From NCBI GenBank assembly GCA_017893485.1, contig JACEHZ010000588.1, positions 682,001 through 746,000 on the forward strand: a stretch of DNA of 64,000 nucleotides. The letters are read 5' to 3'. Below the pieces are notes generated by a model. It searched no databases, was not told where the DNA came from, and worked only from the letters and a program-made list of their open reading frames with translations. How positions within the stretch are numbered: position 1 is the stretch's first letter; each line of letters opens with the position of its first letter. Source of the stretch: Hemerocallis citrina (taxonomy: Eukaryota > Streptophyta > Magnoliopsida > Asparagales > Asphodelaceae). This document shows positions 1 to 9,218 of the stretch, one piece after another. A program made the translations under genes and the position numbers.

Positions 1-64
1 TTCCTCTTCTACAAATTCACACCCTTTCTCTCACTTCTTACTTCACTCTCATTTTCTCTAATAG
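1..64. repeat. Left arm of an inverted repeat
   Basis: This C/T-rich stretch matches the reverse complement of about 2450-2514 at roughly 85% by eye. Once the solo LTR at 997-2443 is removed, the arms lie about 940 bp apart. The arm probably continues left of the window. The right arm, read on the minus strand, has a TATAAAT motif, so each arm may hold a core promoter pointing inward, as the terminal inverted repeats of some DNA transposons do. That function is inferred. Confidence 0.5.
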
Positions 65-179
65 TTTCTCCTTCCTCCTTTGCTCTCTCTAGGATCCAAC
101 TCTGGTGAATTTTTTTGCCCTCTATTCTGTTGTTAAGATGTCTTCTTTATGCAGGTAATGTTATCATAATTTACAAGTC

Positions 180-539
180 ATGTCTAGTGTTTATTCGGGT
201 AACTCCGCCTCCTCAGATCGTATTGATGAAGAGGTGCTTTCTATCAGTCTTATGAGAAAAAAGAAGGGGAAAGAAGTAGCTGGGTCCTCTGTAATAATGG
301 AGGAGATAGTTGTGAATAACATGGAGTTAACGGGAAACTACTTCACTTTTTCTCATCCTCCTCATACTCCTTTCCTCATTCGCTATTACCCCGAAGACTT
401 GGGGGACCTTATATGGTTCGGTACTCACTACGACAAACCAGTTTACCGCCCTGCCAACACGGCCGATCGCATGAAGACTATCCTCACAATGGAAGATCTC
501 ATGAAGATTAGAGTGGCCTTTGCAATTTCATCGAAGTAA
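180..539 (+). CDS. Hypothetical 119-residue open reading frame
   Basis: An open frame starting at ATG 180 and ending at TAA 537. I do not recognise the protein. It has a basic patch near residue 27 (RKKKGK) and a central segment rich in H, P, Y and aromatic residues. No transmembrane span, zinc finger or catalytic motif is visible. It follows a CT-rich leader, lies between the arms of an inverted repeat (1-64 and 2450-2514), and has no coding continuation before the solo LTR at 997. It may be the first exon or a remnant of a transposon protein, or a chance frame. Confidence 0.3.
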   Translation: MSSVYSGNSASSDRIDEEVLSISLMRKKKGKEVAGSSVIMEEIVVNNMELTGNYFTFSHPPHTPFLIRYYPEDLGDLIWFGTHYDKPVYRPANTADRMKTILTMEDLMKIRVAFAISSK

Positions 540-991
540 GAGTTGCTTCTACCAAGCCTTGGGGTCAGGGAATTTTTCGTGTCGAACAGTGAGTTTTGCA
601 TCTTCCTTTATGACGCCTAACTTGTCAGGTTGTGTATGCCCATGCACCCATTCATAAAGGAAGTTCTGAATTGGTACAAACCCGGTGCAGTATATGCCAA
701 ATGTGTGGACACACTTGACTGGAAAATGTTGGCACCAAACTGAGTCTGGTTGTCTGGAGGAGGCATTTCAGACTCCGTCAACTGAATAAGATGAACTTCT
801 GGTTCTCTTTCTACCCATTGCGACATGGGATTAGTTGAGAATCCCGACTCGATAAAGCACTAAAAGAGCAAGTATTTCACCGTCCGCAGTTCCAAGCCAT
901 GGGGATTCCCCATAAAGTGAAGGGGCGATGTGCATAAGAAAGTGAAGGCCGACCCAGAAGTGAGTGAGGAGAAGATGTTGAGTGACGCTTT
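540..991. other. Non-coding stretch between the open frame and the solo LTR
   Basis: No credible coding frame on either strand. A 69-codon minus-strand frame at 617-826 looks like chance. The stretch belongs to the same inverted-repeat-bounded segment as 1-539. Confidence 0.4.
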
Positions 992-996
992 CTGAG

Positions 997-2443
997 TGTT
1001 ACGTTTCGATGGTAGTCTCAGATCAAATACACAGCAGAAAAATTACAAAGAAATATCGAAACCTAGCCATGGATCCATACGAAAACCATAAATCGTGTTT
1101 AGGAGTTATACCTTGAAGATGAATCTATTGTTTCCAATGAATGTCAATCACATCACTACAATATTTCTGTGCCTCTACGGTATCTACACGAACGGACCAA
1201 ATCAAGCTTTCCCTCATGCCGCAGTGTAAGCTGCGGGAAGGGGATATTCCTCACGATCTCTCTCTTATAATTTCTGTGACGGCTAGGGTTTTCTCATGTA
1301 ACACTTTTTTCACAGATATGTATCATATATATAGCTGCAGAAAATCAACTCTAAGAGAGTAATGAGGCTATTAGACTCACAATCTGACCTGGTTTAGATT
1401 CGTGTGTGGGCCTTTGAACTTTAGTCAACCCATTTAATCTAATTAAATGTCCAACCAATATCAGTAGTCCAAGTCTTACTTGGATCCCCATTTAAATTCA
1501 TCTTAATTTCGAACCATTCTAAGTGACCCTGTAGGTTCTCGTTACGTTGATAGTAATACTAAAATCAAATTCTACTATTACAAACAGTGAGCGATATCTA
1601 GCAATACATCATTGCTACTCAAGTAACAGGATTGTTAGTGATTAGACATAACCTATTCGTGACCAATTTCACCATGTAGTCTAGTCCTTTTGTCCAAATA
1701 TCTTAATTGACCACAAAGCATAGAGTGTGTCCCCCTTGTATTGTTCAATCTTTGGTTTCTTGATATCCAAGTAGACTTACTAAAACAAATGAGCTCAATA
1801 TCTCATATTGACTCATTTGAGCATGGCCATGCATTTTTTAGTCTCACTCAATCAAGGGGGCCATAGATAACACTCCTGTTATGTAAGAGAGACAAATCCT
1901 ATATAAGTCACTCACATCCCTCCGCATGAACGTTCGACGAAATTAAAACATATAACTTCTCATGTAGGGAACCGTAGTGACTTCTAGTCAAAGGACTACA
2001 TACACCACGGTCACTGTCAAATCGCTTATGACACTCACGTAACGATCTATGTAGTGTTCTCATGGTGGGTCAGTCTAGTACATTATTACTCTAATATGTA
2101 TCCATGTGAAGACTTAATATCTCATATCCATGACCCGTGAGATATGGTCATCAGTCTAAGCACATACTAGTCTCTATGTATTATTGTTGTCCTAATTCAC
2201 AATAATACTTGACTAGGAACATTTAAGAATAGTGTTCTGATTACAACCAATAGGATCTTACAATCAAGTTGTGCACTTGATATCTCATGGTATTGAACCT
2301 ACTATTCTAAGGATATTATTTTGTTTATTTAATCACAATAAATAACACAATAAATGAAATGCCTCATACATGAAATAAATATCATGATACAAAGTAAACT
2401 GATAATGTCAATACATAACTAGCCTCTAGGGCATACATCAACA
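997..2443. mobile_element. Solo LTR, probably of a Copia-type retrotransposon
   Basis: The 1,447 bp segment begins TGTTACG and ends CATCAACA, the TG...CA ends expected of an LTR. It is flanked by a perfect 5 bp target duplication, CTGAG, at 992-996 and 2444-2448. There is no internal region, primer-binding site or coding sequence, so this is a solo LTR left by recombination between the two LTRs of a former element. Two AATAAA-like motifs near 2338-2355 and a TATATATA near 1327 do not settle its orientation. The Copia assignment rests on the minus-strand end TGTTGATGTATGCCC, which I recall from plant Copia LTRs, and is tentative. Confidence 0.82.
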
Positions 2444-2449
2444 CTGAGA

Positions 2450-2514
2450 CCCTCTTGGAGAAAATAAGAGTGAAGTGAGAAGAGAGAAAGTGTGTGAATT
2501 TATAGAAGGAAAGT
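2450..2514. repeat. Right arm of the inverted repeat with 1-64
   Basis: Reads on the minus strand as a diverged copy of 1-64. Together with the duplicated CTGAG it shows that the solo LTR entered an older inverted-repeat-bounded sequence. Confidence 0.5.
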
Positions 2515-2759
2515 TTAACCGACCGCGTAACTGGGTGGCTACATGGCGCGATCCTCCTGGTCTAAACTACGTAATCGCCATGGATGACCTGGCACAATCA
2601 TAGTCGCCTAGAGCGCTTTGATCTTACAGTCGACAACGAAGGGTCAGGAAGACAAAATGACAACAAGTGACGTTACCTAGCTCCTGGTGCACAAAACGAC
2701 AAAAAATGTTGTCTGAGTAGCTCAATGATTTTGAGAAATCGGGGTCGTCCAATTGCCTC
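2515..2759. other. Unassigned stretch
   Basis: No gene or repeat could be recognised here. The sequence is of moderate GC content and lies between the inverted-repeat arm and the degenerate tandem repeat. Confidence 0.4.
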
Positions 2760-3305
2760 ATGATCTGCTCTCTACCATTTGGCATGGACTTCGACCTAAC
2801 GCAAAAATCTCATCAACTTTGCTTGGCTTTGCCCCTCGCCTCGCAGAGGCACACACGCTCATCCCTCGGCAGGGACTTGAGCCTCACACGAAAAATTGCA
2901 TCGACTTTGCTTGGCCTTGCCCCTCAGCATGCCGAGGCACTCACACTCAATATGAGCCTCAAGCGAAAAGTTTCACCAACTTCGCTTGGCCTCATCCCTA
3001 AGCATGAACTTTGAGCCATGCACAAAAAATTTCATAAACTTTGCTTTGCCTCGTCCATCAACATGGACATCAAGCCACGCACGAAAAATTTCATAAACTT
3101 CATTTGGCCTTGTCCTTCGACATGGACTTCGAACCATACACGAAAAGGTCTCGACTTCTCGCCTTACCAAGGCACATAGGCCCTGCGCTTGGCATGGACT
3201 TCAAGCCACACATGAAAGGTCTCGACGCTACCACCTCGCCGCCTCGCTTCACCAAGGCACATAGGCTCGGCGCTTAACATGGACTTTGATCCACAAATGA
3301 AAAGG
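2760..3305. repeat. Degenerate tandem repeat, about 60-75 bp units
   Basis: Successive units share the phrases GCATGGACTTCGA, GAGCCACACACGAAAA and TTTCATCAACTTTGCTTGGC, with irregular spacing of about 60-75 bp and an inserted CTCGCC/ACCAAGGCACATAGG module towards the right. Open frames in this interval (2753-3277 plus, 2973-3170 minus) are by-products of the repetition. A fragment of the same phrase family recurs at 11,925-12,030, bracketing the old Athila-like element. Confidence 0.6.
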
Positions 3306-3310
3306 TGGTG

Positions 3311-3608
3311 GAATAATTTGCAAGTGCAGAAAATCGCCATAAGTAGTATAGTTTAAAAGGAAACAGCGTTGAACCCAAAAAGACTAATTATTTTATCGAG
3401 TACTGAAATTTACCAGGTTATCTACTATTTGGAGAATCAAAAATATGATAAAAACAACAACTAAATTAAACTAAAATAAAGGAAAAACTAAACTAATTAA
3501 AAATAACAAAATCTAAAATTTTAGGGTTTATTAATATCAAAACTAACTCTAGGACATTTGGTTTCCCCTAGCTATCTTACACAATTCATAATTTCATGAA
3601 ACTAATTA
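3311..3608 (-). repeat. Partial duplicate of an Athila-like LTR end
   Basis: Diverged copy of 3613-3895: both carry ATTTGCAAGTG, then GTAGTATAGTTT, then GAACCCA..AGGACTAATTATTT, in the same order. The pattern (GCAAGTGTAC near the edge, then a GTCGAACCCACA-like phrase) also occurs at the same place in the young Athila LTR (45,286-45,345), so this is probably the terminal part of another LTR copy. Confidence 0.55.
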
Positions 3609-4308
3609 TGTGATTATTTGCAAGTGTACAAAATCGCAACATAGTATAGTTTTAATGAAAAGAGTGTCGAACCCACAAGGACTAATTATTTCACTGAGTA
3701 CCAAAATTGACTAAATCAAGTACTATTTGGAAGATCGAAAAGATGATAAAATAATTAGCAACTAAATTAAATTAATCTAAATGAATGAAATAAATTAATT
3801 AAAAGGAACGAAATCCGAAATTTGGTTTAGCGAAATTAATTCTAGGGCTTTTGATTTCACCTAATTAATCTCACACAATTTATAACTCCATGTGAATAAA
3901 AATATTATTTTTCCAAGTTGTAGACCAAAATCTCCAAATTATTCAATATTCTCTCTCAAGCAATATCAAAAATATTCACAACTAATTATTTGTCGTAGTT
4001 CATGTACAAATTACTAATTGAAAATTCATTTAGATCTATGGATTTCTTAACGGTCATATTAACAGTGGTTCGCTCTTGTAACGATGTTTAATTTTATTAA
4101 TTCGAAATCACAAATTACCAGTTCAGTCTCTCTATGATTTAATAAATCATACAAATGTTTGGCCAAATAATTGAATGCATTAAGAACAAAAATCAAACAC
4201 ACAACCATGAAAAAATAGAAAAATAATATGAAATTAAAATTGTGTTTTCAAAACTAGGCTACATCAAAGCCCTAGAAAATTAAAATTAGTTCATAATAAA
4301 TTTGCAAC

Positions 4309-4770
4309 TGATACAGTCCAAGGGTTTAATCATGGCAGAAATTGAAGGTGCAAGAGAATAGCGAAGTAAGGGATAGAGGCAGGAGTTAAGTGTTCAGATA
4401 TTTGAGTAAATCAGTAAAGAATGTAATAGTTGTAAGTAAGAGGGCTTTGTTGTAAAAATATAAATAAAGGGGTATGGGTGTGTGTTGGCCATTGGATGTA
4501 TGTAGGACCAATAGTAGTCGTTGGATCTAGGTGGGGCCCATCCGTAACTAGCTAACGACTTCACTGTAGACCCATTCATTCACGTTCAGAGCACGTAGTT
4601 CTTCAATATAAATAGAGATCGATCAGTTAGCTGACCGATCAAGTATTACAGCTAAAATCATTTTCTTCCTTCTTGAGTTCTTTCCCTAATCCTCCATTTC
4701 CCAATCCTTCTTAATCCAAATTCCTTCCTATATTGCGACCATGGCTAAAAATAAGGCCAGAGTCGCATCA
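4309..4770 (+). repeat. 5' LTR of the chromovirus-like element
   Basis: 462 bp, starting TGATACAGTCC and ending GTCGCATCA, directly before the primer-binding site. It contains a TATAAATAGAG box (about 4607) downstream of a CT-poor promoter region. The ATG at 4741 lies inside the LTR and reads through the primer-binding site into gag. Confidence 0.85.
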
Positions 4771-7700
4771 ATGGTATCAGAGCTGACCGATCCTGCGGTG
4801 AATCTAGAAGGTGAAGGCGAGATTCCACAAGATTCAGTCAATGATGGAATTCTTGGTTTAGCAGCAGATCTGGAGTGGCAACGGAGCCATCAGTTCTTGA
4901 ATGATAGAGTAGGAGTGGTGGAGAATCAGATGAAAGAAATTGCATCGCCAGATTCCTTTGATACTGGCGCAGTTGCAGCTGCTAACTCAACGAGTAGGGG
5001 AGTCTCGATCAAATCAAGAATCATTAGAGGTGATTCCACCATCTAAACCTAATGGTAAGCAGATTCTTAACACTGAGTTTGATGGAGGTGGAAGTTTGTT
5101 GCGCAATGCTAGAAATATTGAAATTCTTGATGAGGGGAACTCAATTGGAGGAATTTTTTTTACAAAACCTCCAAAATTATATGTACATCTGTTCTCAAGA
5201 ACTGGTGATGTGCTTAATTGGAATTTTCAAATCGAGCATTATTTTGAGATGTATCGGATCCAAGGGGAAGAGAAAATAAGAGTAGCATTTTTTTTCTAAA
5301 AGATGATGTTGTTCAATGGTGTCGATGGTTCCTTAAAACTAATGAAGGGGTAGTAACTTGGAAAGAGTTCAAAGAAGGGATATGCAATAGATTTGTGCTT
5401 GGCATTTATGAGGATGTAGCGAAATCCTTGTGCAGATTGGATCAAACCTCCACAGTGATTGATTATCAAGTGAAATTTGAGAAGCTCCAAAGCTTAGTTA
5501 AAGGGGTAAGTGAACCCTATTTAGTGCAGCAATTTGTGAGTGGTCTCATTGAAGAGCTGCAACATGATGTTGCCATAGCTGAGCCATAAACACTTAGTGA
5601 AGCTTTCAATGTTGCATTGAGATTTGAGAAGAAATTCAACTCATTAAAGCAATTTTATAGAACACCGTATAGAACAAACTTCAGAGGACCTGCGTCTATG
5701 TATAATTCTCTACCTCTCCATTCACAGTCGACTGTCCAAACACAACCGAACAATCAACCAGTGAGATTTCCAAACAATGCAAACTCTAGTAATTCAGGAG
5801 GACCTATTTTGAAGAAGCTCACACCTAATGAGGTGTGGGATAGAAGGAAGAAGGGTCTGTGTTTTCATTATGATGAGAAGTATCTGCCCGGGCATTTGTG
5901 CAAGATGAAGACATATATGTGTATAGAAGGAGAGTGGGATTTGTTCACTCTGCTGGATGAAGAAGAATTAAATCAGTTGATAGTAGAAGATGAGAAAATA
6001 GAGCTGATTAAGGATGCTGATAATCACCATCTTCGCACAGCAGCATTTGGAACACGGGTAAACAGTGAATGTTTAATTCTCAAGGCTCAACTCAGGGGTG
6101 TGGATGTTCATGTTCTAGTAGATAGTGGCGCTACTCACAATTATATTGATCCGTTCATATTAGAAAGAACTGGATTGCCACTTTTCATTAAACAAACTTT
6201 TAATGTGAGAGTTGTGGGTGGTAAGGAAGTGGAGGGCAGTGTTTTAAGTTCAAATGTGAAAATCAATTTCCAAGGCTATGATTTAGTCGACGATTTCTTG
6301 GTGTTACCTATTGGAGGGCATGTTGTAGTTCTCAGAGCCAAATGGATTAAGCAGGTAACTGAGGTTACAGTAAACCTAATCGACAAGCAATTGAAGTTCC
6401 ATCATAGGGGAACTGATTGGGTTTTGCAAGGACTGCACCAAACCTCCACTCAACTTTTATCAGATAAGGAAGCTAACAAGATTGCTCTTCAAACACATAT
6501 AGGGTTTGTTTTGTATCTGATGTCAGCTAAGGAAGAGCAATACACTTCAATTCCCAATGATCCAGACCTGCATAATCTGTTGAATGAGTTTCAAGGTTTG
6601 TTTGAAGAACCAAAGAAATTACCACCTACAAGAACTTATGATCACAAAATACCACTAGAGAAGGGCTCCAAATCTGTTTGCATCAGACCATATAGGCATC
6701 CGTTTGAACAAAATAATGCAATTGAAGAGATTATTGAAGATATGTTGAAACAAGGCAATATCAAGCCAAATAGCAGCAGCTATAGCTCTCCAGTGGTGCT
6801 TGTGAAGAAGCATGATGTCTCTTGGAGGTTTTGCGTGGATTATAAATCACTAAACCAGCAAACCATCAAAGATAAGTACCCAATTCCAATCATTGATGAT
6901 TTATTAGATGAATTGCATGGATCTAAATTTTTTACCAAACTAGATTTAAGATCTGGTTATCATCAAATATGGATGCACACTGACAACATATCGAAAACTG
7001 CATTTAGAACTCACCGTGGTCACTATGAATTTTTAGTCATGCCTTTTGGGTTGAGTAATGCACCTTCTACCTTCTAATCTCTTATGAGTGATATTTTTCG
7101 GCCGCACTTAAGGAAATTTATTCTTGTTTTCTTTTATGATATCTTAATCTTTAGCAGCTCTTGGCAAGACCATTTGATTCACCTTCGGGAAACTTTTCTA
7201 ATACTGCGAAGGAATCAGTTGTTTGTTAAGAAATCTAAGTGCACATTTGGTCAGAGGGAGGTAGAATATTTGGGTCATGCTGTGTCTGACTCAGGCATTG
7301 CAGTCGATGAAAAGAAGGTGTTTACAGTTAAAGACTGGCCAATTCCGCAATCTGTCAAGACATTGAAAGGCTTTCTTGGTCTCACAGGTTATTTTCGAAA
7401 GTTTATCAGAAACTATGGGTCAATTGCTGCTCCTTTAACTAAATTGACTAAGAAAGAGGGATTTAGTTGGAATGAAAGAGCTGCAGAACTTTTGATCGAT
7501 TGAAAAGAGCTCTTATTACAGCTCCAGTTCTTCAGTTACCTGATTTTAATGAAACCTTCATTGTAGAATGTGATGCTTGTCAAGAAGGAATAGGAGCTGT
7601 GCTCTTGCAAAAGAAACACCCAATCGCATATATTAGCCAAGGGATTAAGGGGAAGTGTTTGCATTGGTCGGCTTATCAGAAAGAAATGCTTGCAATATTG

Positions 7701-7931
7701 TTGGTAGTTAAAAAGTGGAAACAATACCTCTTCGGCAGGAAATTCATCATCCGTACAGACCATCAACCACTCAAATACTTGTTAGATCAAAGATTATCCA
7801 CTGAAGCCCAACATTCTTGGTTAGTCAAGCTTTATGGTTTCAATTTTGAAGTGGAGTATAAAAAAGGAAGTGACAATGTACCTGCTGATCGTTTATGTAG
7901 GAGGGAATTAGATTGTTTCCTTGGTAGTTGA
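4741..7931 (+). pseudogene. Gag-Pol pseudogene (gag, protease, RT, RNase H)
   Basis: The reading frame is broken several times: a frame change near 5040, a stop at 5587, a stop at 7075 (just after the RT motif SNAPSTF) and a frame change near 7500. Recognisable parts in order are a gag capsid region (about 5160-5640); a degraded zinc knuckle near 5857 (CFHY..GHLC, second Cys replaced by Tyr); an aspartic protease motif VDSGATHNYI near 6118; RT with KLDLRSGYHQ near 6940; and RNase H with ECDACQEGIGAVL near 7568. The RT catalytic motif, normally F-x-D-D, reads FFYDI near 7130, so it has lost an aspartate. Integrase and chromodomain are absent. It cannot encode a working polyprotein. Confidence 0.85.
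4772..4783 (+). promoter_or_regulatory. Primer-binding site, initiator Met tRNA type
   Basis: TGGTATCAGAGC, one base after the LTR end. This is the standard plant primer-binding site for initiator methionine tRNA. Confidence 0.85.
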
Positions 7932-7969
7932 GCTCATTACATTCAGATTGGTGGGAAGATGTCTTAAAA

Positions 7970-8058
7970 GAATGATCCTTACTTCAAAGAGTTAGAAGAT
8001 CAACTCTTTGAAGTAAGGATCATTCTCATTCATTTGAAGTAAGGATCATTCTCATTCA
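7970..8058. repeat. Filler DNA: perfect 24 bp inverted repeat plus 26 bp tandem duplication
   Basis: 7970-7993 and 8002-8025 are perfect reverse complements around an 8 bp spacer. 8007-8032 and 8033-8058 are perfect direct copies. The cluster lies exactly where the integrase region and the start of the 3' LTR are missing. This looks like templated filler laid down during end-joining repair of a break; the mechanism is inferred. Confidence 0.85.
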
Positions 8059-8062
8059 ATGA

Positions 8063-8431
8063 ATGAGTATACCAGTAAAGAATGCAACAGTTGTGAGTAA
8101 GAGGGCTTTGTTGTAAAAATGTAAATAAAGGGGTATGAGTGTGTGTTGGCCGTTGGATGTATGTAGGACCAACCGTAGTCGTTGGATCTAGGTGGGGCCC
8201 ATCTGTAACTGCCTAATGACTTCACTGTAGACTCATTCATTCATGCACGGAGCACGTAGTTCTTCAACATAAATAGAGATCGATCAGTTAGCTGATCGAT
8301 CAAGTATTACAGCTGAAATCATCTTCTTCCTTCTTGAGTTCTCTCCCTAATCCTCCATTTCCCAATCCTTCTTAATCCAAATTCCTTCCTGTGTTGTGGC
8401 CATGGCTAAAAATAGGGTTCAAGTCGCATCA
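8063..8431 (+). repeat. Truncated 3' LTR of the chromovirus-like element
   Basis: Aligns with 4402-4770 at about 90% and ends at the same GTCGCATCA, followed by the duplicated GCAAC. The first 93 or so bases of the LTR are lost at the filler junction. Confidence 0.85.
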
Positions 8432-8550
8432 GCAACTAACAAACATTTTCTTTAATTGCATAATAAAAATTAGAACGGAAGAAAAAAGAACGTGATTTGC
8501 AGAAAATTGATGTCTTGAAGTCCGCGCCTCCTTCTTTCCGTCTTTTTTCT

Positions 8551-8590
8551 TCTCTGTCTCTGTCTCTGTCTCTGTCTCTGTCTCTGTCTC
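8551..8590. repeat. Microsatellite (CTGTCT)n
   Basis: About six and a half hexamer copies. It produces a spurious minus-strand frame of alternating charged residues at 8429-8757. Confidence 0.9.
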
Positions 8591-9218
8591 CGCCTCGGCT
8601 TTCGTGCCCAGCAATCCCTCTCTCCTTTCCCCGATTTCCATTCTGAACACCCTTTCTTCTTTCTTTTTTTTTCTTTTTTTTTCCTCTGGATCCTGCCGCC
8701 ACCTACCCCCTTCTTTCCTGGCTTCCACCCCAACTCAGTACGCCCCCACTTCTTCATATATGTAGGTTATATATAAGGGCAGTAGGTAGGTAATAGTATA
8801 ATTTAGGTTAGTTTAAGTATAATTAGATAATTAATTAATTAATTTTAAATATCATAGATTAGAATTTATCTATTAAATTTTAAACTAATTAATTTACTAA
8901 TCCTAATTTAAATTAACTCAATTTTTAATATAAAATTTTATTTCACCCCCTAATTGATTAAATTATTTTTTTACTGATTCTTCCATGGGCCAATTCGTAA
9001 AAAGTTGTATTTGAGTGCTTGAATTTTGAAATCTTCATCTTTGTTTTCTTCTATAATTTCACGCAAAACACCCACCTTTTGCATTTATCCATCTCATTCC
9101 TACAAAATCAAACAAATAAATAAAAATAAGTAGAAATAAGATAAATTTCAAAGAAATAAACGAAAACTCGCAATTTTGATGCATTATAGTATTCAAAATT
9201 AGATAGAAATTTCACTCA

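Larger units (their letters stand above)
4309..8431 (+). mobile_element. Degenerate Ty3 chromovirus-like retrotransposon, integrase deleted
   Basis: Bounded by a perfect 5 bp duplication GCAAC at 4304-4308 and 8432-8436. The 5' LTR is 4309-4770, followed by a primer-binding site TGGTATCAGAGC (4772-4783) that fits initiator methionine tRNA. Gag, protease, reverse transcriptase and RNase H follow in order. Integrase and the 5' 90-odd bases of the 3' LTR are missing and replaced by short filler repeats at 7970-8058. The LTRs are about 90% identical, with mostly transitions, so the insertion is old. The short LTRs suggest a Reina-like chromovirus lineage; this is inferred. Confidence 0.85.
3609..9218 (-). 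mobile_element. LTR of an old Athila-like Ty3 retrotransposon, split by a nested element
   Basis: Removing the nested element and its duplicated GCAAC leaves about 1.48 kb of LTR (3609-4308 joined to 8437-9218). The right border is placed at TTTCACTCA, because the next bases, rich in ACCACCAAACTTAAG, align with the polypurine-tract side of the young Athila at 46,869. On the minus strand the LTR therefore starts TGAGTG. The left border (TGTGATTATTTGC) is less certain. The LTR is heavily diverged from 45,228-46,868 but keeps the same motif order. Confidence 0.55.

Noticed and set aside
8429..8757. Minus-strand frames with alternating charged residues
   Set aside because: Produced by the (CTGTCT)n microsatellite and flanking T-rich tracts.
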